Shown here: piece by piece, positions 11,601 through 21,662 of the stretch
Position numbering within the stretch: the first letter of the stretch is position 1
How the letters are laid out: each line of letters begins with the position of its first letter
Program-made: the position numbers and the translations under genes
Assembly (NCBI GenBank): GCA_029948255.1
Contig: JALIZF010001823.1
Coordinates: 583,001-647,000 of the forward strand
Origin: Telmatactis stephensoni
Taxonomy: Eukaryota; Cnidaria; Anthozoa; Actiniaria; Isophelliidae
Reading direction: 5' to 3'
DNA: 64,000 bases
Notes under the pieces: model-generated
Told to the model about the DNA's origin: nothing
The model's database searches: none
The model's input: the letters and a program-made list of their open reading frames with translations, nothing else

Positions 11601-14600
11601 AAAAGTATTTTATAGGTTTTATAATAATGAATGTATGTATAAAATGAAACGATCACCAACTACATTGCACATTTTGTGTTGCCAACTGCTAACACCATCG
11701 TTTTTTCAAGCCAACTAACCAGGCATCTTCTTCATCATTCACATGAAGTTTGCACACCATGCAGACATTAGACATTTTCACGTAAAACTTTAAAACTAGA
11801 ACACTATTGTTTATGGATTGCATGTTCAATTAGAAGTGTTTTTCAAATTAAATCGAAATCTAGACATATCATATCAGATGTATGAAGAGCCTTATTTAAA
11901 ACCTTTTGTGATTTACAAGAAATTTAAGCTATCGGGCGACTTTGATCACTTCCAGTTGACGCTCAACTGGCTTCTTTGTGCTTCACCTCCGTTGAGCCAG
12001 AACAAAGATTTCGGAATCAATAAACACTTCAATGAGCAAGTCGCAAAAAGCGGTTTAAAAAAATTCATAGCGTCTAATTAAAGGGCCTTTTAAATGTTGA
12101 TGTAATAATCAAAAGTTAAAATGCATGCTAGGCTATTTAAGAGCAAAAATAAGAAGTGTGGTTAGGATGATGAGTTTATTTAGGATTCCTTTTGCATAAT
12201 ATATAGGATTCTTGAACGGATTTGAGTCGATCAGGATCAGGTCAAAGCTATTCAAGCAATCAAGCACTGGGAGTCCTTCGATCGGCAAGTCCGCGTCAGT
12301 TCGAACTCTGAATTTGAGTCCTATTTTCCGTTGAGAAACTATTTCAAAACAAAAATAATAACTTTAGAAATATAGATGAATTTATCTAATATGTAAAAAG
12401 GACAAAAACTAACTGAATAGATGTGATTTTTCGCATCGGGTGAGTTTACTACATGAGTCCGGGCGAAGCGACGATTTTCCAGGCGACTTAGTACCGGGCG
12501 AAGTAACCTTCGGGCGAGTTAACCGGTTACCTGTTGTATTCTTTGTAGTGGTGTGGATAATTTTGATGTGACAGCGAAAAAATGCCTTTCTTTTACATAT
12601 TTTGTTCATCAGGTCTGAACAAAAATTATCGAAAGTTCCAACAAATTTCCCTACAAAAATCCATTTTTTCTTATAACATAGGTAATATATAACACACGCT
12701 CTGATTGGATAACCGCGCGCGAGCGTGCGTCCAGAACTAGATGGACAGCACGCTGACGTCAATGTTTTCCTTTTCTTACAGCGTGCACCATGTATGGAGA
12801 ACTTTGAAGGTCATCAGTATTTTTATTTAGGTTAAACGTGCGGCATATTTCGTTTGTCTATGTTATAAAAGAAATGGTCAACACTCAGCAGTGCGTCCAT
12901 TGAGTTATGGATGCACTTGATCGGCTGCTAAGCACTCGAGAAGCTATAGTAGCCTTGTGCGACTCTTACACTTCTCTCGTGCTTAGCAGCCTCCCGCGTG
13001 CATCCATAACTCAATGGACGCACACTGAGTGTTGACCATTTCTTCAATAGGCTAGAATAATGAACTTTTTTTCAAAATTTGATATGAGTTAGATTTTTAC
13101 ATGTTTTCAATTAAGCGAATAAAAATTATATGGTCCTGTGCAAAATTAGCTTGTTTCATGCCCATGAAGTTGCTAAAAAGGCCAAAAAATGCCTTGCGGA
13201 AGTGCCGCCATCTTGAAAATGACGTGACAGCGCGAGCTCTATTCAAATTTTGTTGACGAAAACAAGTGCACGCTCACTGTTTTTTCGTAAAAAGAAAACA
13301 TTTTTGCTTATTTTTCTAATCATTTTGCTTGTTAAATTCATTGAGAACTATTTTAAAACTAAATTTTGTCAACAAACTTTTGTTTCCCAGTGTTAGTAGC
13401 CATTCGCTAGAATCTCCGCGCACTATGACATCCTGCGCGCAAATGTGCTTAAGCGAAATGTGTTAGAATTTAGATAGGTGTGTGTCATTAATAAAGGTGC
13501 AGATTGTAGCTACCATGTTTATATCAGCAGAGAGAGAAGTGGCTTGAACAAAAACCAAAAGAACCACTTGTCTAGGCCACAAGTTCCTAAACTTACTTTT
13601 ATTGTGTTGAACATCTCCCAGTGCATTTATATCACACATTGTGTAGTTCCAGAAATTATCCCTCCGTGGGGGGTGGGGGTATGGATAATTTCTGGAACTA
13701 TACATTTCAGAGGCATGAGTCATCTGATCTAATATCATGGAGTCCATGGGCACTCTTAGACCACAGTCACCAGTTTTACTTCAACATACTTTATTTTCCT
13801 TTTTCGTCATGACCAATTTTAGCTGCATCAAACACATGGTCACTGCTAGAACACAGCCATTTTATATTCATCTTACACAGAAGCTTGGCATATGTGATCA
13901 CGAAAAAAAAAATAACTCACCAAGTGGAACATCCTTTTTTAGTGATATAGAAACACTATTGGACAATGGTGCTGCCTACAAAAATAATAGTAAAAGACAT
14001 CAAGATGGAACATTAAAGTCCCTATCACCCCTAGCCAGGAACTTCATAAATCATACAACTTATTACAAAATGGCAACAGCGGTGACAATCAGTAGAGTAA
14101 AACAAAACCAAAACATCAAATATCAAGGCTTATTTCTATGAAGGGTAAAGAAAAACACCGGCAAGACAAAATTAGCGACAGATTTCCTACAGATAAACTT
14201 TAACATGAATTGTGGACCTCGATGCCTCACTTTCATGCTCTCTATCACTAGTGTCCGCCATTTTGGAATTAGGTGTATTTCCCATTCCCATTTTCCATTC
14301 ACAACGAAATGATTTATGAAGTTCCTGGCTAGGGGTGATAGGAACTTTAAAGGGGTACTTGGATGAAAATAGGTCAAAATTGGAAAGTGGTTAATTCCTA
14401 AGTTGACGTCAATTAACGACCAATATAGATAAATATGAAACCTACTATCCCAAAAATTCTGCATTTTAATCATATTATCACCAAGAATTTTTGGTTTAAG
14501 TTTGAAAAGAACAATAGGGTTGTACTTATGTAGATACACAATGTAGATGCTAAAATACGTGATAACTTTTTATTTGTACCTTTGGAATTTGATGAAAATA

Positions 14601-17600
14601 TATCGCTTGGTGACTATTGGTCACATATAGATACATTGAACCAAGTTTCAAGTCATTTTAAATTTTTATCGATTTTCATCCAAGTACCCCTTTAACAGAC
14701 AGATTTGTCAAAGGTGACCAAGAACAGGATACAAGATTGATTAACATTGATTAACTGTAACAAATTTCCACTTGTTTTCAGGACATCAGCAATGCCAATG
14801 GTCACTTTCGAATTGGAAACTCCAGGAGATTGGGAGGGGGGGAGGGGGGGGGAAGAAAGAACAAAATTACAAAGTTTGTAGGAAGAAAAATAGAAGTTCC
14901 TGAGGCCGGGGGGTCCATTTACAAATTCCCTCCCAGGTAGGGGTGTGGATATTTTCTGGAGCTACACATTAAAACTTTACAATTTTACCTTGCTAAACAG
15001 AGCCATGTATCGAAGAGCAAAAGTCAGATGAACAGCATCATTAAGTTCAATGGAAATCTGAAACAAGATGCAATGCTCTTAGTGGGCTGCAATGTCTTCC
15101 TGCAGTGCAAATATTAACCAAGGTTAAGTTCAATTTTTGGGGATTTTCGCCATTCAATTTGGTTCATATTCAATTATTTGTGTTCAATGCCATAAGAACT
15201 GCCATGGCACACTGAATCCAGCAGCTTCATTTTTTCCTTTTCTGCTAACATAAAGGTAGTTCTGGACCTTTGGTACTGCGCATTTCCTGTGCGCACTTTT
15301 ATTAGAGAGCATTGTTATTACCATGAGGAGTCTGGGCACTAGCAAGTGAGTGATTGAAAACACAGAAACTCAAACTTTGGTAGAGAAAAACATTATTGTC
15401 ATCCAAAATTCAGACAAATCAAGAAATCTTGTACACTATATTATGTAGGTACTTAACCTCAAACTTTTAAATTTAGTTAACCTTATCCATCGAAAAAGCC
15501 GGTAAGAGAATCGCTAAAAATTGGTTTTATTTGGTATACATTTTTGTTGTGTTTTCTATTTTGTGCTTTTCTAACTCTTGAAAAAATACCGCGACCCTGT
15601 TTTTCTTTTTATTCAAGACAGTACTTATCACAAAAAAACCCTTCATTTTGTTCACATTGTGTAGTTCCAGAAAATATCCATACCCCACCGTGGAGGGAAT
15701 TGGAAATTCCGGAGGGGAGGGAGGGGGTCAGAAAAACAAAATTACAGAGTTTGTATGGAAGAAAAATGGAAGTTCCGGAGGGTAGGGGGGTCCATTTACA
15801 AATTCCCTCCTTGGTGGGGGTATGGATATTTTTTGGAACTACACATTCTTCAGAGCATATGGATTACATACATTTTGAGGAAAATCAACAATAATTATCT
15901 TTAAATAATGCAAATATTTCTTAATTCACAATGAAAATGAAAATCATTAAAAATGCTAACAAGCAGTTTAGAAAGAAGGAGTAACTCAATCATTTACACA
16001 GGGTCCACTATACCTTTTGGGGAAATATGAATGGCTGATTTGTGATGTGAAACGTGATTTAAGGTCTAACATCTTTTTGTGTCCACGTCGAAAGCAAATT
16101 CTGTGAACATGCATGAAAGAGATTTTTTTGTTCTTTATGGAAAGACTGAATATTTTTGTGATTTCATTTTGCAAAGGAGGTATAGGTGATTTCACAAAAC
16201 GTTTGCCACACAGATTTCGTGAAATCACCTGTAAATGATTGCTTGAATTTTGATGACAAAATATTTTGATACATTTATAAAAACATCATCACTGCTATCA
16301 TGCAGGGTACATGGTGACTGGTTGACTATACCTGTTCACTACTCTTATCAACACTTGCATTCTGTCTCAATGTTATCTTTCCACTTCCCAATTGTCCACT
16401 GACAGAGAAGTCAACTCCATCCTTGGTACAAGCAATAGTAACAGAGTCTCCCAATATAGATAGATCCCTGATAATCCTTTGAAATTCATGGGAAGGAAGC
16501 TTGATTATTGCATCATATTTTTGGTCCTTTGATCACAAATAAAAATATTTACATTAAAATTAATAAACATATTATGAATTTCAGGGTTGCCACTCTCCTA
16601 GTAAAACATAATGCTCTGACTTTTCAGTGATAAATTTAATTTTGACTGATTTTTACTAAACACAAATTTTGCACAATTTCTATTCCACTAATATCAGTCT
16701 ACATAAAATTCCACAGCCAAGCTGCTAAGAGGGTTTTTGACCTTTCCAACACAGAATTCCCTGACTTTTGTAACATTTTGACAATTTCCCTGACAAAATT
16801 AAATATTCCTTGACCTTGAAAATTTTAGGAAATCAGTAGGAACCCTGGTGATAACAAAGATAGAAAGATGTAGTGTTTGATGTACAATCATGTCAAAAAT
16901 CAGGTGACACCTTTGCATCTTCTTAGATAAGGATATCAAACCATAGACCCCATCTTTGCCAAACCCACTACTATTGCTGGCTATCAGTCAAAAAGGCTAA
17001 CTCTGCGCTAATCTGTCCATTTCTATATTTACAGACTTAGGATCAGTGCTTACAGGAATTCCAAGATTATCTTGATCAATGCTCATAAGTTTTGTAGTGT
17101 AAGTCGATGTTTTTTCACCATCTATAAAATCAATGAATAAAGAAATACAAAACATAAATTATAGGATCAGGAGATACAATTTTTGTCCACGCAATTGGGA
17201 AGGGAAGGGGGAGGTACAGTTTTGATTAGCAGGAGCAGAAACAGAAGGCATTATGGTTATGGTGAAAGTAGAGAATACTCCCCTCCAACAATAATTAATG
17301 AACAGTCTGTTATAGGCAACTCTTCAACTAGAAAATTACAATTGCAAAATTGACATTCCAGCATCAAAAACAAAAGCATATCCCTGTGTAGACCAAATAT
17401 GGAAGTTTCCTCTCCCCCTGGGGATCAGTTGCCCATAATTCCAGCACGCAGTGTGTTCTGCGCATTTGACTCAATGAGCCCGCACGGCGTCACACAAATT
17501 TGAATAACAAACGTTTTTCGAAGATCATGTTCATACAAAAACCATCGTGAAAACACACTATTTTTCTTTTGCAAAAGAAAAATCTGATTTTGAAAAGAAA

Positions 17601-19069
17601 AATACATGGTTGAATTCATTCTAGATGATTACAGCGAAAATCGTTGCATCGTGACCTCCAACGTCGGAAAGATTTTGGTCTTTTCTGATCCCTCCATCAT
17701 TCTTGGGGGCGGAGCTTTCACAAACTCGTTCAGTGATTAGTTGATTTGAAAGCTCTGCCTCCAAACTGATTGACGGCTCAGAAAAACCCAAAATCAAAAC
17801 AACATTGCTGGTCGTGATGCAATGATTTTCGCTGTAAAGGCACATGAAAAACGGCTCTTTTAAATCAGAAATAAAGAATGTCTAGTTCCAGAAATTATCC
17901 ATACCCCCCCCCCCCGCCCCCACAAAGGGATTTTTTTGTCAGATCCCCCTACCCCCAGAAATTCTAGTTTTGGGGTTGTTTAGAAATCCCCCTACCCCCT
18001 GGAATTTCCACTTTGATGTAACATGTGTATCCCCCACTTCTAGGAAATTCCAATGATATTCTCGGATATTCTTGGATATAATTTCTGGTATTACCGTTTG
18101 GTCAACATCTTGGAGATGTCCCATAATGCATTGTATTCCTTGCCATTCTCTGGGGAGGGGTGGGGATTTCATGGTTATTTAGGCAAATTTTAATAAGATT
18201 TCACACGTTTCTCAGCAAATAACTTTTTAAATCACATGAAAACCCATAATTATATTTTCTTGTTTGGTTTAAGACTAACTAAGCTATATGTATTCAAAAA
18301 ATTAAACCATAAAAAATGACTTTTTTCAGAAATAGCATTTGACGTCAAGTTTCCTAAAATTACAGATAGGCCAAAAAATCAAGAAAAAACACCCTGCACC
18401 AGTAATTTCAATAATATCGTGGGTTTTTTTTTTGCATTTTGGAGGATTTGATCTTGAGAAGCTTTTATTACTTTCGTTGTTCTTTGTTATGAATTAACAT
18501 TGGAAAAAATGATATTATATCAAAAATTCGAAAAATTGCTAGTCAGCGGTTATTGGCCATGTCTACCATCAATCATCTCTGTAAATTACATGGATATCCC
18601 CCTTTTTTTGTAAATTAAAAGAACTTTACCCATTCAACAAAGTTAATATAAAATAAATGAAAAAAATGGTTCGCAATTATGGGCCACCATCCTTAAAAGT
18701 AAGGTGATAAACAAGCCATTTTCTCCTCCCCCAAAGACAAAGATACATACTTGGGCTGTCAAAAAGAAATGTGACGGCATCCCCATTATCCTCTGAACTA
18801 ACAGTGATTGTGTCATCATTGCCAGCACATTTGATAATTTTTGAGACATTGACTACATTTAAGCCAAGAGTAGTGTTTCTATCACATCTGTAAGGGTCAA
18901 ATGCCTCAGAGTTCAGTTGAAGTGCCACTAAACAGACATGGCTGGTGTCCATGGCTTGTAGGCTCAAACCACTTGTACTGCACTCTATATTGACTTCATT
19001 AACAACATCTTTTATGGCTTCAAGAATTTTCTTTAAAAGACTTCCTTGGACAAGTTTAGCTTCAAACAT
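2700..19069 (-). CDS. PCNA: PCNA, DNA sliding clamp (seven coding exons)
   Basis: Homotrimeric replication clamp that tethers polymerases and repair factors to DNA in the nucleus. Coding exons on the minus strand are 19069-18751, 17121-17054, 16526-16332, 15057-14989, 13975-13921, 6638-6602 and 2766-2700. All junctions are GT-AG and the phases join exactly (810 nt, 269 aa). The start [14 protein letters not shown], the interdomain loop [16 protein letters not shown] and the tail YYLAPKV identify the family. Numbering agrees with human PCNA without gaps through residue 217, and Lys164 (in CTKDGVDF), the regulatory ubiquitin/SUMO site, is conserved. The C-terminus carries an extra acidic, glutamine-rich tail (QQQQEDDE) and is about 8 aa longer than the human 261-aa protein. 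Residues around [13 protein letters not shown] diverge from the usual family sequence. 'CTTTCTAG' just before the ATG looks like an acceptor, so at least one noncoding first exon lies upstream. Introns 5 (7.3 kb) and 6 (3.8 kb) are bloated with mobile elements. Confidence 0.97.
3161..5440. mobile_element. Long-TIR DNA element with iterated 'TCATTTCGCACA' ends (Mutator-like, non-autonomous)
   Basis: It is bounded by a perfect 9-bp direct repeat CTTTAAACC (3152-3160 and 5441-5449). The ends are GAATACCAGTGATTTCGCAC and, reversed, GGATACCAGTGATTTCGCAC. Each terminus repeats the word TCATTTCGCACAAAAG three to four times in opposite orientation. An internal inverted pair of the same word sits at 4382-4418. 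The 2280-bp interior has no transposase-sized ORF. A related copy is at 59553-61388. Long inverted termini and a 9-bp duplication are typical of the Mutator superfamily; that assignment is inference. It lies in PCNA intron 6. Confidence 0.88.
5450..6601. other. Remainder of PCNA intron 6
   Basis: AT-rich intron sequence with a G16-type homopolymer near 6020-6035 and a purine-rich stretch at 6169-6182. No other exon or clear mobile element was recognised. Confidence 0.5.
6800..7018. repeat. 20-bp tandem array, left arm
   Basis: About eleven diverged units of roughly 20 bp (CCAAGTTTTAAATTCGACAT and variants). It is the inverted partner of the array at 9518-9735 inside the fold-back element. 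Confidence 0.85.
7371..8006 (-). CDS. Transposon-associated ORF with a GRQC cysteine motif
   Basis: A 211-aa open frame starting [19 protein letters not shown]. Residues about 16-90 look conserved-protein-like: [20 protein letters not shown], then a Trp (VSRWTT), then [11 protein letters not shown] and a run ending LTSLP. A 'G-QC' helix start, Trp, 'D-IL--GD--Y' series resembles the N-terminal part of papain-fold (OTU or tegument-type) cysteine peptidases carried by some invertebrate transposons; this is inference from pattern only. Residues about 100-185 are two low-complexity copies of a unit containing [12 protein letters not shown] and [12 protein letters not shown]. No C-terminal His/Asp part of an active site is evident, so the frame is probably truncated. 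It lies inside the fold-back element in PCNA intron 5. Confidence 0.5.
   Translation of the reverse strand: MSNTDLIVNGSIHQGDGRFSDISRGRQCDFMSLSALLCANSCPVSRWTTQTIDRILVEGDAMYVKAFEEQTIPDTETLPLTSLPDRTSWPSTRTETQQSAIEAKHSPDKANKQNERLDVANKSNQSPDKVTNTNLPDMVEPIEANKRNKSLNKAKTRNEQPDVAKKSNQSPKRMTNTNNLTTLKVVLVNRVWLSMNNVILLTPVFSSELQL
8717..9355 (+). pseudogene. Penelope-like element reverse transcriptase, C-terminal fragment
   Basis: The frame runs from [12 protein letters not shown] (the Y-x-D-D catalytic motif, 8717-8752) through [29 protein letters not shown] and [18 protein letters not shown] to [14 protein letters not shown]. This order is that of Penelope-like RT palm and thumb regions. Everything 5' of the YRDD motif is missing and replaced by a copy of the arm motif. 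The 3' GIY-YIG endonuclease is also absent, since the frame stops shortly after SYSCMPN. The last roughly 50 codons lie inside the right inverted arm and so occur a second time, reversed, at 7180-7332. This is a non-autonomous fragment. Confidence 0.85.
9518..9735. repeat. 20-bp tandem array, right arm
   Basis: About eleven units based on ATGTCGAATTTAGAACTTGG. It is the inverted counterpart of 6800-7018. Confidence 0.85.
9764..10174. other. PCNA intron 5 spacer
   Basis: No exon was found. Short inverted words occur ('gtcaatgttga' about 9803 and 'tcaacattgac' about 9853), and 'atgctgat' / 'atcagcat' are paired around 9980-10045. Confidence 0.4.
10175..12531. mobile_element. 2.36-kb element with about 400-bp terminal inverted repeats
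   Basis: The arms 10175-10588 and about 12131-12531 are long diverged inverted repeats. The right end, read inward, is GGTAACCGGTTAACTCGCCC; the left end GGTTTACAGTTAACTCGCC is a mutated version. Flanks TGTCGTAT (10067+100, that is 10167-10174) and TGTTGTAT (12532-12539) are a likely 8-bp target duplication with one mismatch. Inside, a unit of about 170 bp ('cagacaacataagtcag' to 'aatcccatgtatta') is tandemly repeated at about 10600-10920. No transposase is visible. It lies in PCNA intron 5. Confidence 0.8.
12532..12869. other. PCNA intron 5 spacer
   Basis: No exon was identified. It includes a short GC-rich patch, 'ccgcgcgcgagcgtgcg', near 12713-12729. Confidence 0.4.
12870..13043. mobile_element. 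Near-perfect palindrome (MITE)
   Basis: AGAAATGGTCAACACTCAGC... is mirrored by ...CTGAGTGTTGACCATTTCT. Arms of about 60 bp contain 'gtccattgagttatggatgc' and its complement. There is no ORF; it is a fold-back MITE in PCNA intron 5. Confidence 0.8.
13044..13641. other. PCNA intron 5 spacer
   Basis: No exon is supported. A minus-strand frame around 13463-13753 superficially resembles a PCNA segment but fails on splice phase; the true exon is 13921-13975. Confidence 0.5.
13642..13704. mobile_element. Short MITE of the TGTAGTTCCAGAAA family
   Basis: TGTAGTTCCAGAAATTATCC and the complementary GGATAATTTCTGGAACTATACA-type end flank a G-rich 20-bp core. Related copies lie at about 14800-14968, 15660-15845, 17881-18090 and 47234-47308. 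Confidence 0.85.
14013..14350. mobile_element. TTAA-flanked MITE A in PCNA intron 4
   Basis: TTAA (14013-14016) is followed by AGTCCCTATCACCCCTAGCC. The other end is its complement GGCTAGGGGTGATAGGAACT followed by TTAA (14347-14350). Arms are about 38 bp. The TTAA target fits piggyBac-like or Kolobok-like transposition. The element starts 38 bp from PCNA exon 5, so the intron's acceptor region is very short on this side. Confidence 0.85.
14347..14695. mobile_element. TTAA-flanked MITE B, abutting MITE A
   Basis: TTAA (14347-14350, the same four bases that end MITE A) is followed by AGGGGTACTTGGATGAAAAT. The far end is the complement ATTTTCATCCAAGTACCCCT then TTAA (14692-14695). There is no ORF. 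Confidence 0.85.
14800..14968. mobile_element. Partial MITE, TGTAGTTCCAGAAA family
   Basis: G-rich tract and 3' terminus TGGATATTTTCTGGAGCTACACA-like (ending 14968). The 5' terminus is not clear. It ends only 20 bp beyond the donor of PCNA exon 4. Confidence 0.6.
15255..15893. mobile_element. Degenerate copy of the TTAA element at 22361-23214
   Basis: Starts GGTAGTTCTGGACC and runs colinear with the 22361 copy ('gagagcattgttattacc', 'gtctgggcactag', 'ccatcgaaaaagccgg'). It is then interrupted by the MITE at 15660-15845 and resumes with 'catatggattacatacattt'. The 3' terminus is lost. It lies in PCNA intron 3. Confidence 0.75.
15660..15845. mobile_element. MITE, TGTAGTTCCAGAAA family, nested
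   Basis: TGTAGTTCCAGAAAATATCC and the complement GGATATTTTTTGGAACTACA flank a purine-rich centre. It is inserted in the older TTAA element. Confidence 0.85.
17881..18090. mobile_element. MITE, TGTAGTTCCAGAAA family, diverged
   Basis: TCTAGTTCCAGAAATTATCC followed by a C13 tract, with a decayed opposite end 'ggatataatttctgg' at about 18073-18087. It lies in PCNA intron 1. Confidence 0.6.
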
Positions 19070-20007
19070 GGTGGACTAGAAAGGAGGAGAGAGTTGAGCC
19101 TGCAGGAAAATAACAATATTGAATCATACCTGGACATTTTTTATTCACACAATTTGCTAGTTACAAAGGCAGCTACTAAAAAATTCCGACAAGGTCTCAA
19201 AAATCTAAGATAAAGTCATCAGGACATACTTTCCTAAAACTCCCTCAAACAAGCTCTACTTCCAAATGGAATCAGGATAAATAATTATTACACAAGTACT
19301 TCTTTAGATCCAGTTTTATGACGAAAAGAAAAAAAGAAAAGTGGGACATCCAAAGCAGGCTTATTACAATATAACTAGCAGGGTGCTGTCCTGTGCCACT
19401 GTTTTTCGCAATCATGTGAAAGTTCTCATGAAACAATATGAAGACCATGTATTTCTCTTGAAATGTCTCACTATATGAACTGCTATTTTAAAAGGGACAC
19501 TTCTCTTTGTACATTTTGGTATTTGTACATCAATGGACTGAACTCCACAGTGAATACAGAATGACCCTTATGTCAAATTTCCCTACGGTAATTAGACTAA
19601 TAAGCAAACTTGGCATAGATATTTAAGCTTATGTTGTGTCATAACTGCTGATTCAGCATCATTTTTGGTAGTGATGTCAACAAGTTCTACTTGGTTTATA
19701 TCTAATGTACGTGACAGAGGTCAAGAAGACAATTCTTGAAAACAACAAATGTAAAAGAAATAGCGAAATTTAAACTCAGTTGTGCCATATTAATCGAAAA
19801 ACCTCAATAGACTATTTTTCGACTTTGCGTAACAAACTACATTTCATTATTCAAGTCAGACGTGTAATAGCTCAAAACCTCGAAATATTAAACCAATCCA
19901 TGGATATAACTCAAAATAATCGAACAATATATAAGTGAAGACAGCCTCGATTTAGCATTTAGCTTTCATGAGCTAGGAAATTGAGATTTCTCGACACCTT
20001 CGGAAAT

Positions 20008-20034
20008 GGCGGGAAGCCGTTTCGTGTTTCCCGC
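20008..20034. promoter_or_regulatory. Pair of inverted E2F-like sites
   Basis: GGCGGGAA (20008-20015) and TTTCCCGC (20027-20034) match the E2F core TTTSSCGC in opposite orientations, upstream of PCNA. Confidence 0.5.
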
Positions 20035-20591
20035 GTAATTTTCCAGTGTACACAAATACAATCTAAAAGATCTTTTGAAAATTTGTAAATTTTGTCGATG
20101 TTGTAATAAAGACAGTAATTAAAACATCTACCTATTTTAATCTACACTACAGGAAGTGGCAGATCTCACAGTAAGTACAATTATGAAATTTCTGCTCAGC
20201 TTCGTCGTTTTATACAATGGCGACAGAGCTAAAAATGTATTTATTTCGACAATAATCGCAATGAAAATCCAAATTAATTTGATAAAATGGATCAGATTTA
20301 GTTTCTGAACACTAAATATTGAGTCCAAAGTAAAATCGAACGAAATTTAGGTAAAATTCTTACGGTGATATTTCGAGAGTTATCTGGTTATGTACTTCAA
20401 TGAAGATCTTCAAAATTGTCTTCTTTCAAAATTACGAGTAATATAACGCACAAATATAAATGATAAAAGAATGATAAATACTTTTAGACAATATAGGAGG
20501 TAAAATAAACTACATGAAGGGTAGGATGGCTTTAGATTTACGAGGATTGTATGCACCTACCTTCGACCGTCGAGCAGAATTTCGAAATGAC

Positions 20592-20602
20592 TTCCCGCCA
20601 AA
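20592..20602 (-). promoter_or_regulatory. E2F-like site
   Basis: The minus strand reads TTTGGCGGGAA, a full E2F consensus. A further GCGGGAAA lies on the plus strand at about 20687-20694. Confidence 0.5.
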
Positions 20603-20610
20603 TTTTGTGA

Positions 20611-21662
20611 CCATAAAAACCCGGGAACTTAGAAATACCTGACTATGATTGGTGAGTACTATCACGTGACAAATCACATGAAATTTTAGCGGGAAATGCT
20701 CGGGTACGGGTAAACAATGACCGAAAAGATTTCTGGGCATACAGGAAACCCAATAAAAAATGTAGAGATCACCTTCCAAATCTGAATTCTAGTGGAAATA
20801 TTCTGAAACCATCCGAAAAACGTTTATCCATAATTATCTAAAGTGATCTAAGTGAGAACAAGCCTATATTGCTTCAAAGCAATGATGTTTCGGCCCGCTC
20901 AAAACCCTTTAGATTCCTTTACGAGACTTGGAGTTCTAACTTGCAAAGAAAAATGTAAACTGAAAATCAAATTTGTTCATTAATATCAGCGGGATTCATT
21001 GTGACTCAACTAAGCGGAAAGTTTTTAAGCAATGTTGCAATGCAGCAATGCAACAAACCTCGATAAACGGCCTTTAGTTTAGGGCTGTAAATCCTGCAAA
21101 TCCGTGTGTTTTAATGACAATTTTGCCATAAAATTTCCAATGACTATTATAAATAGAGCGTAAACGCATTCATCGAGATTTCTATGATTTCCTCTCGTGC
21201 CAGATTGGCTAATTTCACACAAGTGATTAAAAGGGCGTGTATGATTGTTACAAGTTCTATTCCCGACCAATCAGAAAGGGGTGTTCCCACGGTCAAATAA
21301 ACAATAGATAACACAATCTTTGCAAAACGTTTTAGCGCTTCCTTTCATGCGATTGGATGTCGGTGACAGGCACGTCAAATAACATTTGTTGGTAGGTTTT
21401 CACCAACAATTTTTTAATAGACGTGAAAAGAATGCGACATATAATTGGATGTGTTATAAAAGTATGACAGCTAATTGACAGACGAGCCAAAAATTATGGG
21501 TTAGCAAACCAAACACAGTAACGTTTCGGCCTGAGGGCCGAAACAAAAATTTGAAACGAAAAACCTTGTTCAAAGATGAAGTTCTGGGGTTCCTGTGGTT
21601 TTCAGGCAAGTTTGGACTCGTCATGAGTCATGTTTCAAGTAACTTCCAAGTTACGTTTTCAT
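20611..21662. other. Gene-free stretch upstream of PCNA
   Basis: No exon was recognised. Sequence is AT-rich with scattered 'cggcc' patches. A RUNX/ETS-like word TTCCTGTGGT occurs at 21590-21599. Confidence 0.4.

Larger units (their letters stand above)
19990..20610 (-). promoter_or_regulatory. Putative PCNA promoter and noncoding first exon
   Basis: The PCNA ATG is preceded by a splice-acceptor-like CTTTCTAG, so transcription must begin further upstream. Two candidate donors are seen on the minus strand: CGAAG/GTAGGT (exon end 20561) and CGAAG/GTGTCG near 19998. The first follows an E2F-type TTTGGCGGGAA box by about 30 nt, which would place a short first exon near 20561-20590. PCNA is a classical E2F target, so the sites fit. 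The exact start site is inferred, not seen. Confidence 0.45.

Noticed and set aside
13463..13753. Minus-strand frame with [15 protein letters not shown], resembling the ATPLS...SAD part of PCNA
   Set aside because: The acceptor phase does not fit exon 4. The exon at 13921-13975 ([18 protein letters not shown]) has correct splice sites and phases.
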